Below, one piece after another: positions 35,055 to 47,052 of a stretch of DNA of 64,000 nt. This DNA is from Vesta saturnalis. Taxonomy: Eukaryota; Arthropoda; Insecta; Coleoptera; Lampyridae. Both the position numbers and the translations under genes were made by a program. Each line of letters starts with the position of its first letter. Within the stretch, counting starts at the first letter, position 1. The stretch covers positions 1,595,001 through 1,659,000 of the forward strand of contig JARFJB010001603.1 in the NCBI GenBank assembly GCA_036346205.1. Reading direction: 5' to 3'. A model generated the notes under the pieces. That model saw nothing but the letters and a program-made list of their open reading frames with translations. It had not been told where the DNA came from and ran no database searches.

Positions 35055-35311
35055 AAATAGTAGTGTATTTCAAGCGAAAACGAACAGAAGAATTTGTTCA
35101 GGAAGCTATAAATATTGCAAATCTTCTTGAAACAGATGCTGAATTTTGTTTATCGGAAACTGTTACACATCGAAAGAAAAGGTCAATTTAGTTTATGAAC
35201 ATGAAGATGAGTTGCAAATGACCCAAAAAGTAATTTGAAAAGGAATTTTTATTTCGCTATTTTAGACAGGATCATTAAACTCACTGAAAAAATTATTTGC
35301 ATTCTAATCAC
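35055..35311 (+). pseudogene. older hAT-like (ZMYM1/KIAA1586-type) transposase, left fragment
   Basis: Reads KRKRTEEFVQEAINIANLLE (near 35,080), then after a frameshift FVYEHEDELQMTQK-like text and KEFLFRYF. It continues across the younger hAT insertion at 37,994. Joined at the target duplication, the frame context is typical of the C-terminal half of the hAT proteins annotated in many insects as zinc finger MYM-type protein 1-like. Stops and frameshifts show that it was already decaying when the younger element landed, or decayed with it. Confidence 0.7.
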
Positions 35312-35475
35312 TAAGGCTGGGATTTATATGCATAAAAAATTTTAAAATATGCGCATATATATGCACGTATTTTTATAAAAATATGCAAGTTAAAACACAA
35401 AATATGCAGTAAAAACGCAGAATAAAAGTTTAAAATGTGCAATGAAAAGCTGATATTTTGTACATTTTTTAAAAT

Positions 35476-37158
35476 TTAGAACGCATTTTTTACATTATAG
35501 TAAATGTTAATTATAATGTGTTTTTCTAAGTTGTCTAAAATAAAAGATTGTCTTTTGTCACTTAATATGTTTTTGTATGTTGAGAAACTTCTGTCAACGT
35601 CGACTGATGTAATTGGTGCGAATTTGAATTTGCAGATTTTTTGTGGTTCCATTGTTATTGAATCTTCATGTTTACCTTCCAGTACATTTCTAATTTTTTT
35701 AAGGATCTCGAATCCTGCATTTTTTCTAATCACATCTGTAAATTTTTGGCGGATACGTTCCCCTACATCCCCTTTTACCTGTTGGATCGAATCTTCAGTT
35801 TGATTCAGTAACTCAATGGAATCTACAAGTTTCATACCTTGCGTCTCGAGAGTTTTTATTGTTTTTGCAATAAAGGCGTAATTTGATTTTATAAATGCTA
35901 GATTCTGGGGTAATTCTTGATTATCTAAAGCAAATTTTGCCTCGCGAATAGCGACAGAATCACTTGTAAATTCAAAAATTAAATTTTTTATGGGAATAAA
36001 ATTATCCGCATAAAATACCGCAGCGTCTAACCAAGTTCCCCACCTAGTTATAATCGGCTGAGGTGGTAAAGGTATGCCAGGAAGATTCTCTTTGTATCGT
36101 TGTAATCTAAGAGGTCCTTTTAAAAATATTTTCTTGATTGTACTAATTAGAGTATTTACTGTAGGAACCTGCAAACGTATTTATTCAGCAACTCTATTCA
36201 TTGCGTGGGCTAAACAAGTCACGTGAATTACATTTGGGAAAAAAACTTTCAAATTTTGAGCGGCTTTTAGCATATAAGGCGCAGCATCAGAGAGCATTAA
36301 TAAAACATTATCTATGGGAATAGCATTTGGAAGGAAAAAACTAGTCAATATTTCATTTACAAATCTAGAAATTGTAACGTTGTTAGTTTTTTCTAGTTCT
36401 CTAGTTCCTATTAAATACGATTGTCCTGGAGAATCTTCATGTAACACTCCGATTAAGAAGTTAGCTATGTAGCGGCCGGTAACATCTGTAGTCTCGTCCA
36501 CAACAAAATATATGGAATTATTGCCAATAGTGTTTTTAATGTCTTTCACTACTTCTTCGTACGCCATATTTACATATTTTTTTCTTAAAGTGCTCCTGTC
36601 AGGTAACTTTCTACCACAGTTCTTTTCCAGAAACGAATTCAATGGAGGATTTTCTAATTTAGAAAGAGGTATATTTGCACTTATAAACACATTGCATAAA
36701 TCAAAATTAAATTGATTTTTATCTTTATCAGCGGAGGTTGATGCAAACGATTCTCGTAAAGTGATTTGAGATTTAGACGATGATTTAAATTTTTCGCAGT
36801 TATGTTTATGCAAACTTGTAGTTACATGTTGAGTTATTTGAAATTTTTTTTCACAGGTAACCTAAAAGCAATAAAATATAAAAATCTCGAAAGGTACTTA
36901 TTGCTTTTATAACAATTTTGATACATATTTTCTGCATTTTAAATGCACAACTAAACTTTACGTTGAGATAAAAGATCTTAAAGAAAACATTAAGAATTCA
37001 ATAACGTGTTGTTGCTTTTGAGTCTATAAATTTTTCTAACGTTACCATGTACTCACAGTTTTACTGTAAACTCGGCAAAACACGTTATCTTTGTTATCCG
37101 CACTCAGTTCGGGATAATCCTTTATCCAAGAAGTAACATTCCGCTTTTCTTTAGGCAT
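35476..37158 (-). pseudogene. hAT transposase (CGGBP1-like BED finger), one intron, two lesions
   Basis: Exon 1 runs from ATG 37,158 to 37,057 (MPKEKRNVTSWIKDYPELSA, then VFCRVYSK) and ends at a GTGAGT donor. Exon 2 begins after TTTTAG at 36,862 with VTCEKKF, completing a BED-type finger with HVTTSLHKHN. A 1-base indel near 36,841 breaks the frame. The catalytic domain has YFVVDETTDVTGRY (first D, near 36,500), LLMLSDAAPYMLKAAQNLKV (second D, near 36,300), VTCLAHAMNRVAE (near 36,200) followed by a TAA at 36,181-36,183 where relatives have a glutamate codon, and IRLQVPTVNTLI onward. The C-terminal dimerisation region reads FKFAPITSVDVDRSFSTYKN with NLEKHIIINI near 35,510. About 440 residues plus exon 1. 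Apart from the two lesions the coding region is open, so the insertion is relatively young. Confidence 0.93.
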
Positions 37159-37178
37159 TGTTCAACTACTTTTTCACT

Positions 37179-37627
37179 TTAGTGGAGTTGATCAGCCTAT
37201 TTCCACAGTTTTGAACAGAACAGAAACTGTGGAAATAGGCCGATCAACTCCACTAATAGGAAACCACAGTTACAAAACACTTATAATACAGAATTAGTAA
37301 CTCGGTACGGCCCCGAAGTCAAACAACTTTTCAGAAAGCTTGAAACATCAATGAACAAGCTAGCACTAGAGGAGAACCATCTAACCTTCCTCTGCAAAGC
37401 CCGTGATAACAACGTAAGACCCACCGGGCTAAACATTAAAACTCCGATACGTAGCCGAAAAATATCAATAATCGCAAAGAGAGCTAGCGAGGCGTTAGTC
37501 AAAGAGCGAATCAAACATCACCGTTTCAGAAAGTACCAGCTCGAACACCAATAAGAAACTGTGGAAATAGGCCGATCAACTCCACTAATAGGAAACCACA
37601 GTTACAAAACACTTATAATACAGTACA
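37179..37627 (+). mobile_element. Penelope-like element piece with flanking tail repeats, inserted in the hAT
   Basis: TTTTCACT occurs on both sides (37,171-37,178 and 37,628-37,635), a candidate target duplication. From the left: an inverted tail (AGTGGAGTTGATCAGCCTAT, TTCCACAG), then the same tail in direct orientation (AACTGTGGAAATAGGCCGAT ... ACCACAGTTACAAAACACTT, 37,226-37,293), the ORF fragment, and the direct tail again (37,556-37,623). Head-to-head and repeated terminal pieces are typical of PLE insertions. The tail equals the distal part of the terminal units at 26.8 and 59.7 kb. Confidence 0.85.
37293..37553 (+). pseudogene. N-terminal fragment of a PLE ORF
   Basis: Open frame continuing from the tail: TRYGPEVKQLFRKLETSMNK, ENHLTFLCKARDNNVRPTGL, NIKTPIRSRKISIIAKRASE and LVKERIKHH. 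The pattern HxxFLxxCRDxxVxPxGLxIKxP with RASxxLxxERI marks the region in front of the RT domain of Penelope-like proteins. The stop after EHQ falls where the second terminal repeat begins, so the ORF was cut and fused to the repeat. No RT or nuclease part is present here. Confidence 0.75.
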
Positions 37628-37993
37628 TTTTCACTCACTGTCTTAATTCAATCATGTACAACCGGTAACTGACTGCAAAGACGCTGAGTTAGATTCGCGC
37701 TAATCTACTGTCAAGCCCAACTATTCTGTAATAAGATACATTTTATTTGTGGCAATCATGACACCACGGTCGTCTGTGTAAACGAATATGTATAATTTCA
37801 TGAACTGAAATAGATAATATGTATAAATATGCTAACTTGATAAAATATGAACCAAAAGCAAAAAATATGCAAAATATGCATAAAAAAATTTGGCTCAAAT
37901 CACTCTAATGAATGTGATTCGCAAGCATAACCAAACAACGACCTTCTCATATCAATAGATAAAAATATGCATTTGCATATAATCCCAGCCTTA

Positions 37994-38287
37994 CTAATCA
38001 CTTTTCTGAATTAGATTTAAGGAAACACTGTCTAGCCTTAGAAGTAATATTCACTGACAAGAATGAGAGAGATATTGATGGACTTCTTTGAATTTTTACG
38101 TTATTTGGTACAAAATGACCCACAAAGTTATTTTCCTAATACACTAATTGCCCTAAGAGTAATTTTGACGCTACCTGTTTCAGTTGCTTCAGATGGAGAT
38201 CATTCTATAAACTTATTTTCATCACCTTACCCATTAAATTTTCATAGTATTGCCCAAAAGTTTTCTGAAATTAAGCTCGGCGTGTAA
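37994..38287 (+). pseudogene. older hAT-like transposase, right fragment
   Basis: After the target duplication the frame reads NHFSELDLRKHCLALEVIFT, then DGLLCFEFLRYL-like text with a frameshift, VQNDPQSYFPNTLIALRVIL and TLPVSVASDGDHS. FPNTxIALRxxLTLPVSVASxERSFSKLK is the hallmark end of ZMYM1/KIAA1586-type hAT proteins; here the ERSF tryptophan-hAT motif is altered to DGDHS. It is the continuation of 35,055-35,311, split by the younger hAT. Confidence 0.85.
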
Positions 38288-38289
38288 AA

Positions 38290-41200
38290 GTCGTGTTCCT
38301 TACTACAATAAATAATAATTATTGTCCTTTTTTAGATTAATGTTTATTTAATTGTTAGTTAACCTTTAATTTATAGAAATTGTTTTGCTAATATATTTAC
38401 TAATATTAATTTTTATTAACTTTCTACGAGCTTGGTACGGGCGGCACAATACATTTTAAACGCAGGCGGCATAAGCTCATGGCCCGGATCTGACGTGATA
38501 TCAGAGTTTTAAAATATATTCGTGATTTGGTATTTTAATTCATTACAAAATGTGATTAATCGTTCACTTGTAATAATTAAATACGTAATTGAAATGAAGC
38601 ATTAAACAGAGCGTTGATTTAAATAGCTCAATGTTAACATAATTCACATTATTCAAAACGTTTTTAATGCATTACAAAACAACGTAGACGACATGTAGTA
38701 ATAAAATACATAATCGCATCTGTCACAAACAATAAAAGATAAACTAACAATACAAATAGGTAATACGAACACAATATTACAAAAATAGGTTATATACGTG
38801 CATTATTAACAATGATTAATCACGCAAAACTCTTAAGATAATTTAAAAACCATTAACAGCAAGAGATAGAGATCTATCTTTCATAATGAAGTATCCCATA
38901 TCATGAAAATGACCAAATCGGTACACGGGTACACACATCTCAGTTAACGCTGAGTATTTAGGAAAAGACGTCCACTGCATCTGCACATTGAACGTTGAAC
39001 GAGCTAATAAGAGCAACGGATTAAATGCATACTAGGTATTAACAAATTTACACTACTTCAGTGTAATTCGTAAGGAGATACTGTTACGATTTTATTATGT
39101 TATAATGTACTATTGATTATAAAAATCATTAACCCTTATTTATAAGTGTCGATTTATTCACACTACATGCATTTACTTACGCCTTAAATGTCACCCAGAA
39201 TATTTATTACAGCTAAGAAATATAAATAACACTCACATCACGTTTTAGTTTACTCATCATAACTGAAGAAGTAATACAATAATTTGATTGAACGATGTAT
39301 ACACTTTATTGTTTTATTAGGTCAAGGTTTATTGAAATAAAAGTAATAGTTTCCAATTTCGCAAAACCGTACAATTTAATAACGTTTACTGCAAGTGAAT
39401 ACAATTGTCGCTTTCAGCTGAAATAAGAAAGATCCCTATTTAAATTTTCATGTACTGTATATAGAGACAATGTGAAATCGCTTGTGACAATTTCTTTATG
39501 AATGCGAATTTTCGGGAATAAAGGAACATAAGTCATAGTTATTATATGCTTGTAATGTCGCTATACTGTTACACAAAATCATATGCATAATTGAAATGAT
39601 TGAATTAATTTTTAATTTATAAAGGAATGTTCAATAGATAACCGGTGATTTTCTATTGCAATGTAAGCACGAATAATAGAAACATAATAAGAACTTCAAC
39701 TTATTTTTTTGATTACACTTCTAAGTACATTAAATATTAATAAAGATAAGTATACATCTTTGTACTCCTTTATACCTAAAGTAAAGTAAGGGTATGTTAT
39801 AAATGTATCAATCACAAAACTCGGTATACTGTAAATATTGATCTGGGATTATTTTTCACTGTAATATGATTATCTGGATCAATATTTATACTATAGTTAT
39901 GTATAAAAAATATTGATCCCAATAGTTACCCTACATAAACTACGAACTAATGTCAAGTTTTAGGTAAATTTCATTTTTAAGTTTTGATAATACAAAGAGA
40001 GTATCAAATTACACAGAAATTAAAATAGCTCCAAATCCACAAAAAAAAATCTAAACGAGTACCTACATTCTGTTTACAAATAGAAAAGGTTTTAGCTAAC
40101 AAATCTCTTCGTTTACGCTTTGTAATTTTCAAATCAAATATTGATTAAGTTACGATTCTATTTTCTAATGTGTAATTGTTAATAAACTTTAAAGATAACT
40201 GTTTTTAACGTTTCTTGGTAAGTGAAGTGTACTCTTTATAGAAACTTCCTTAAATAGAAACATCACTGTTTTCTTAATATATTTATATAAAACATAATAA
40301 CGTCGGATAAAACACCGTATTTCTATTTACAGTTGGTAAATTTAAATTAGTTTATTAGTGTTGATATTAAGTTCCTTGTTGATTGTCCTTAATTAAGGAT
40401 TTTAAAATATATTATTAACTTAAACCTGTCTCTAATTTAGTTCCACGCTTTTCATTAAAATTCGGTTTGTAAAACAAACAGTTTCTAAATTAGCTTATGT
40501 ATAGTTATTTTTGACCTTATAAAGATTAATTAACTAATTTGATCAAAAACCGAAACGCTATCCATACAAGAAATCTATATTTTGTTCAAACAAGCAAAAC
40601 TTACCTATAAGTAATAAGTTGTAAGTGCTTACCTGAAAAAACAAAAACAAAATGAGTTAATATAAATTATGACAAATTACAAACAAGACTTAATGTAATT
40701 GCATAAATACAGTGTTATTTCAGAGCCATTTATTAAAGATGTTGTTATTATTGATATAAACATTTGTCAAATGTAATTTCTGATGCGCGCTCTTGATGTA
40801 AAAATGTCGTTGATCTAATGATTAATTGCGGATGAATAGGCTGCGATCAAAAGATATCTTTGTTTGTTACTTGAAACTGCGAGAGAGAAATTAATGTTTT
40901 GAAAAATGGGGGTTGATTGCGGGAGTGAAGTTGGAGGGTTATCGGGGAAGAGCAGTTACAGTTAGAGTATCATTCGAGCCAGATCGATTTTTGGGTTAAT
41001 TAAATACCTTCATTGTAAACAGTTTGTCTTTAAAATAATTCTTGCGTGTACATTTTTCTTTTGAATTCGCCATCACTCAGTTGTCTTTTCTTTCGGGGTT
41101 AAACCGCGTATGTTAACGATTTGTGTCTGTGATCAATTAAGGGAATACTTATTCTAGTGTGTAGGGAATATTTATTGTCGTATGTATTTTTATATAACTT

Positions 41201-41555
41201 AAAGGTCGCAGCCAATCATTTTATCAGCCTATGTAACGTATTAAGAGAACCAAACATTGTCTTGCAGAGGTATCTTATTCGTATGCGGACTCATTAAGCT
41301 GAAAACCGCTAAAATAAAAGACCGTACAGGGCCCTCTCACTCTGGTATTTGTGCGAATTAGCATTGTTGGTTGTTGTTTATATTTATATTAGTGCCGAGG
41401 TGGCTGGTGAATGGGTATATAATACCGCTGGTTATTAATTGTAAAAGGCAATTGTCAGTAGGTACACACTCCCAGGCTAGACCATTAAACACCTCGAATT
41501 TTTTTTTGTATTGTTTTTATTTGTTGTATAAATGAATGTGTAAGCTGAGAGAGGA
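38290..41555. other. 3.3 kb without recognised gene
   Basis: Uniformly AT-rich. A 12-bp inverted pair TAAATATTGATC / GATCAATATTTA lies near 39,832 and 39,877. No ORF, TIR or array was found. Confidence 0.5.
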
Positions 41556-41559
41556 GCAC

Positions 41560-42560
41560 TATATTTTTCTAACGCGCTCAAACTTATATATCAGTCACGA
41601 TGTTAGTAATCTATTCATAACTTCCCCTTATAATGAGTTTTTGTTGTTAGTTTGTTTAAGTAGAATTATTTGCCTTCGAGTTGATTTCCCTTTGTATCTG
41701 CTTTATTGTAATTTGATTTATATATTCTGTGCTTTAGTGGTCACTAAACAATTGGGTACGTTTTCTCTCGTCCTTGCCTTTACCTTATTACCACCTGTGC
41801 AATTTTTCTGTTATTGTATTTTATGTACCGTAATTTGTTTTATTGTTTTATATGCTTATTTACTTAAAGACCGGCATGGTTGCTTTTTAAAGGGCCACAT
41901 GTTTGGTGTTACGATTTTTATTATGATTTCTATTTTGATTATTTATGACCCATTTGTACGTGTGACTTACATGTGTTTTTTATTATTGTGTCTCTGTGTG
42001 ACTAACTGCTTTTTATTCATTTTCTCTTAATGTTATAGTTTTGTACGCACTTTAACCTGATTTACTGGTGTTTTGTAATATATTGAACCCTTTCATTGTT
42101 ATTTTTTGTGTTATTTGATTTATTAATGTACTTGTGCAATTACTTACTTATGAATAAAGTGGGTTTTATTGGTGGTTCTTTCCCACAAGAGTATATTAAC
42201 GGGTTGAACCAAAGCCGCGCAACGCTCGTTGATTTTAATTTGAGTAGTTTCATTTTTTTACCTGCCTCTCATGATGCAACACTTACCTCATCCAGCCTAT
42301 CTAATTTAGATAGCACGTACCTACCACTAGACGGCCACTTCGTTTAATCAGATTTGAGGTTTGCGAGTAATTAAATATCAGACAGTAAATAAATTCTAAC
42401 GTCTTAATTATTGCAAAAGTCAAAGTAAGGCAGGCAATTAATTTGAGTAATAGTAAGACTATTGTCAAGAAGATAGATCACTTAGCGATTGTTTTTGTTC
42501 TTGAATTTGCATTATTGCAAATAAGTTCAAATTACACTTTTCAAGATAGGGTACCTACCT
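41560..42560. repeat. interspersed repeat R, copy 2
   Basis: Collinear with 7,060-8,560 (anchors given there). A 164-codon plus-strand frame crosses it (41,536-42,030), rich in F, L, I and C because the DNA is T-rich. The frame is not kept in copy 1, so I do not call it a gene. Confidence 0.6.
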
Positions 42561-43162
42561 ACAATGTGTATGAATAAGAACGAATGAATACGTTCTCTAA
42601 ACTTTCAAACACATTTGCAAATATCTGGTGTGGAGCACCACACCACCTTCCAAGCTACAAAATTGAATTAAAAGAAACGAAATAATTTTGATAAAATTTT
42701 TTGTAAGATAATTATGCAACCTCTTCGATTACAAAAATAGGCATCATTGTAAAAGCAAAAACAACAATGTCAAATAGACATTGACATTAAGACCCTTTAT
42801 AAAGAAAAGTTGAGTAAAGGTAAAAAATAGGTGTACACTTATAAAATTAATCGTTATTCAGATATTGCAAAAAATTGAACTAACACTTTTAAATTCTACT
42901 TTAGGAATTTTTTTTCGCATCACATCAAAACCTTGCATAGAATACGATTAATCGATATGTGTAAGGTCTACACATAGGTACTTTTAAAACTTTGAAATTT
43001 TCAGCTATATTAGCAATATTTGATAAAAACTAAAAGCTTCCCCTAATAGACACCCTCAACCGCCACAGGATTGCAAATTTAATCAGCTCTAAGCGATATC
43101 AAAATAAGCTTAAATACAAAATTTTAAGTACGTACATGTTATCGTTCTGGAGTTATCGTGAA
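42561..43162. other. no recognised gene
   Basis: AT-rich spacer between repeat R and the octamer array; no frames or repeats of note. Confidence 0.5.
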
Positions 43163-43214
43163 TACCAACTTATTTCCACACACATACACACACACGCACG
43201 CACGCACGTACACA

Positions 43215-43250
<36 letters not shown>

Positions 43251-43393
43251 CACGCACGCACCCACACGCACGCACGCACACACAACACACAGCACGCACG
43301 CACACGCACACACGCACACAACGACACCACGCACACACGCACACACGCACACACGCACACACGCACACACGCACACACGCACACAGCACACAC

Positions 43394-43431
<38 letters not shown>

Positions 43432-45493
43432 CGCACACACGCACACGCACAGCACAACACACACACCACAGCACAACACACGCACACACGCACAGCACAC
43501 ACACAGACGCACACAGACACACACACAGCAGCAGCAACAGCAGCACACAGACAGCAACACGCAGACACAGACACAGCAACACGCAGACAGCGCGACAGGC
43601 AGAGCAGACAGGCAGACAGGCAGACAGCGACAGGCAAACAGGCAACAGGCAGACTAGACAGGCAGACAGGCAGACAGGCAGACAGGCAGAAAGGCAGACA
43701 GGCAGACAGGCAGACAGGCAGCAGACAGGCAGACAGGCAGACAGGCAGACAGGCAGACAGGCAGACAGGCACAGGCAGACAGGCAGACAGGCAGACAGGC
43801 AGACAGAGCAGACAGGCAGACAGAGCAGCAGACAGGACAGGCAGGCAGGCAGACAGGCAGACAGGCAGACAGGCAGCAGGCAGACAGGCAAGCAGGCAGA
43901 CAGGCAGACAGGGCAGACAGGCAGACAGGCAGACAGGACAGGCAGACAGGCAGACAGGCAGACAGGCAGACAGGCAGACAGGCAGACAGGCAGCAGGCAG
44001 ACAGGCAGACAGGCAGACAGCAGACAGGCAGACAGGCAGACAGGCAGACAGGCAGAGGCAGACAGGCAGACAGGCAGACAGGCACAGGCAGACAGGCAGA
44101 CAGGCAGAACAGGCAGACAGGCAGAAGGCAGACAGGCAGACAGGCAGACAGGCAGACAGGCAGACAGGCAGCGACAGGCAGACAGGCAGACAGGCAGACA
44201 GGCAGACAGAGCAGCAGGCAGACAGGCAGACAGCAGACAGGCAGACAGGCAGACAGGCAGACACACGACACGCAGACAGGCAGACAGGCAGCAGGCAGAC
44301 ACACAGCAGACAGGCAGAAGCAGACAGGCAGCAGACACACAGACACGCAGACACCAGACACGCAGACAGCAGACACAGACACAGCAGACACAGCAGACAG
44401 CACAGACACACAGACACACAGACACACAGACACACAGACACACAGACACACAGACACACAGACACACAGACACACAGACACACAGACACACAGACACAGC
44501 AGACACACAGACACACAGACACACAGACACACAGACACACAGCACACAGACACACAGACACACACAGACACACAGACACACAGACACACAGCACACACAG
44601 CAGCACACAGCACACAGACACACAGACACACAGACACACAGCACACACGCACGACACGCAGACACGCAGACACCAGACACAGACACACAGACACACAGCA
44701 CGACACACAGCAACACAGACACGCAACGACACAGCACGACACGCAGACACGCAGACACGCAGAGACACCAGACACCAGACACGCAGACACACAGCACGCA
44801 CACGAGACACGCAGACACGCAGGCACGCAGACACCAGACACGCAGACACGCAGACACCAGCACGCACAGACACGCAGACACGCAGACACACGCAGACACG
44901 CAGACACAGCACAGACACGCAGACACCAGCACAGACACACAGACACCAGACACACAGACACCAGACACGCAGACACGACAGACACCAGCAACAGCAGACA
45001 CGCAGACACGCAGACACGCAGACACGCAGACACGCACGACACGCAGACACGCGACACACGACACGCAGACACGCCACACGCGACACCGACACGCGCACAC
45101 GCCACAGACAGACACGCACACGACACGCACACGCGCACCAGCACACAGACACAGACACACAGACACACACAGCACACAGCACACGACACACACACCGCAC
45201 ACAGCACACGACACACGCACACAGCACACAGCACACACACACGCACACACGACACACAGCACACGCACACACGACACACGCACACAGCACACACGACACA
45301 CACGACACACACGACACACAGCACACAGCACACACAGCACACACACAGCACACAGCACACACGCACACAGACACACGACACGCACACACGCACACACGCA
45401 CACACGCACACGCACACACGCACACACAGCACAGCACACACGACACGACACACACACGCACACACGCAGACACACAGACACACAGACACACAG
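43163..45493. repeat. 2.3-kb composite array of octamer-type repeats, nearly T-free on the plus strand
   Basis: Successive blocks: (CA)n, (CACG)n and (ACACGC)n at 43,163-43,505; a transition with CAGCAG; (CAGACAGG)n at about 43,590-44,340; (ACACAGAC)n at about 44,400-44,640; (ACACGCAG)n at about 44,650-45,110; mixed (CACA, GACA, CGCA) to 45,493. Only a handful of T occur on the plus strand. With no T there are no stops, which explains the several 600-800-codon frames on both strands; none is a gene. Many units lack one or two bases, so the array length in the assembly is uncertain. Confidence 0.97.
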
Positions 45494-45650
45494 AAGCCAA
45501 AGAATCATCTGATTCTAATTTTCTAATGTTTGAGCATATCATGCCTCCAGCATTTGCTACCAACACAAGATAAGCTTCAGCTAACTCGCGCTCAAAGGAT
45601 TTTTTCAGAATTGGTAAAGTTGATTTACAGCTCTGAAAATAACAGTAAAA

Positions 45651-45813
45651 ACACGAGAGCTTTTATTTTACCGGATAAATTTCTCTTTGTAACGAAATAA
45701 TTTTGCCAATCATTATTTTTACGAGAAAAACTGTCAGTTTTTTAAGCAAAAATACTGATGGAAAAGTTTTGAGTTCAAAAGAAATTTATCCTTAAAATAA
45801 AAGCTCGAGTGTT
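45651..45813. mobile_element. short hairpin MITE-like element
   Basis: Left arm AACACGAGAGCTTTTATTTT, then ACCGGATAAATTTCT; complement of the right arm AACACTCGAGCTTTTATTTT, then AAGGATAAATTTCTT. Arms of about 38 bases, total about 163. No ORF. Confidence 0.6.
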
Positions 45814-46019
45814 CTTTGACAAGATATATTAACGACAGCATAAATGAATGAATTTTTTATGTTTCAATATCATTAAAATTTTATAATTAAAACTGACAGA
45901 ACAAACATTAAACTAACGTACCGACGCGACGAATCACTGCTAGATGTAGTCTGATTATGAGGAACAGGCGTTTTTATCGGTAATACAAAGGCATGCACCT
46001 TTTTTATTGCTGTAAAATT

Positions 46020-47052
46020 GACAAAAACGTCAGCATTAAACGGCACATTTTATATTGAAGTTAATTTATCGCAGGAAAATTTGTCAATAGTCTTTGCAGA
46101 GCAGGAATTAAACCAAGCCATATTGTGCTCACGTATTTTAGGAACTCGGTCCAATCCAACTCATACGAATCGAAAATTTTCTTTAATTCGGATGTATGGC
46201 AATTGGAATATTGGTATTTTTCCAAAAGTTATTGCTGCATTATCTGCGCTGTATGCAGATATAGTATCAACGCTTAGTCCAAATTTTTGTAACTCTGATA
46301 TCAGAGCATTAGAAATATCTTTGGAAATTTCAGAATCCAATGAAAAAGAACATAACAATTTTGAAGTCACATCCTCTCCACGGCTACTAAAATATCGTAG
46401 TGTTAAAGGGAATGTTTTAATATTGTCTTTAGTTGAAGCATCAGTTCCAATAGAAAAATATTAGCAATTTGAAAGTTCATTTAAAACGAATTCTCTTGCA
46501 GCAGGAGCTAAAACGTTTTGTACGATTTTCGTAGCTTTTGTTCTGCCACAGCTATATTTTTATGAAATTTTAGAGGCCGGAAACTTGGTGAAAAGCAAAT
46601 TAGGCTGCACTTTGTAGATAAACAGCTGTGCGCATACTTCAAGGGTATGATAAATAAAACTACTTTCTGCAGCAGCAATTTCCTTATTTTTCTCAGATAA
46701 ATCAGTGGCCCTAGTAAAAAATGAGGTAATTTTGGTTCCTGATGTACTCTGAAAAGATTGTTTATGTTTTTCCATCGCCATGTGCTTTCTAAAGTCATGT
46801 TCGCCTCCATGTGCAACTAAAAGCTCGAAGTGCATGAAGTACATCTGCAATGATTACCTGTTTTGCCCTTCGTAGCACAAGAATATTTTAATAACCATTC
46901 CTCTTTAAAGATAGAAGGTAAATTTATGACGCATAAATTTATTTTCAAATCATATATCAAAATTATCAAACTTATCGTTTTATTTTCTTTATCTCTGGTT
47001 CTAGTTCACTAGTACTTGTAGGATTTTCATCAGATAAACCTGAATCCGACAT
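46020..47052 (-). pseudogene. hAT-like transposase remnant with N-terminal zinc-finger part
   Basis: First exon from ATG 47,052: MSDSGLSDENPTSTSELEPE, then KKIKR, followed by an intron-like gap. Next FKEEWLLKYSCATKGKTG (near 46,900) and, in the following frame, LVAHGGEHDFRKHMAMEKHK (near 46,810), a BED-like finger. After it STSGTKITSFFTRATD, AAAESSFIYHTLEVCAQ and ARTK-region-like text near 46,550, and further VDTISAYSADNAAITFGKI (near 46,280). The series AAAEx(T/S)FxYHT ... YSADNxxxxFG is typical of a family of insect hAT proteins. Several frameshifts and stops; no TIRs recognised, and the C-terminal half is missing or hidden toward the octamer array. Confidence 0.65.

Larger units (their letters stand above)
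35312..37993 (-). mobile_element. hAT transposon with TIRs, 8-bp TSD and transposase, interrupted by a PLE
   Basis: Ends TAAGGCTGGGATTTATATGC (35,312) and, complemented, TAAGGCTGGGATTATATGCA (37,993) are TIRs. CTAATCAC stands outside both (35,304-35,311 and 37,994-38,001), the 8-bp duplication of hAT insertion. Near the ends the element is rich in ATATGCA motifs (35,335-35,420; 37,860-37,990), possible subterminal transposase sites. Length 2682 including a 449-bp PLE insertion at 37,179-37,627. Confidence 0.95.

Noticed and set aside
35504..36715. Plus-strand frames of 99 and 67 codons
   Set aside because: Antisense shadows of the hAT transposase.
41536..42030. 164-codon frame with apparent membrane segments
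   Set aside because: T-rich DNA of repeat R yields F/L/I/C codons by composition; the frame is not conserved in copy 1 at 7-8.5 kb.
43136..45566. Open frames of 600-800 codons on both strands
   Set aside because: They lie in an array almost lacking T on the plus strand, so stops cannot occur; products are monotonous H/T/Q/R or C/V/L/S strings in every frame.
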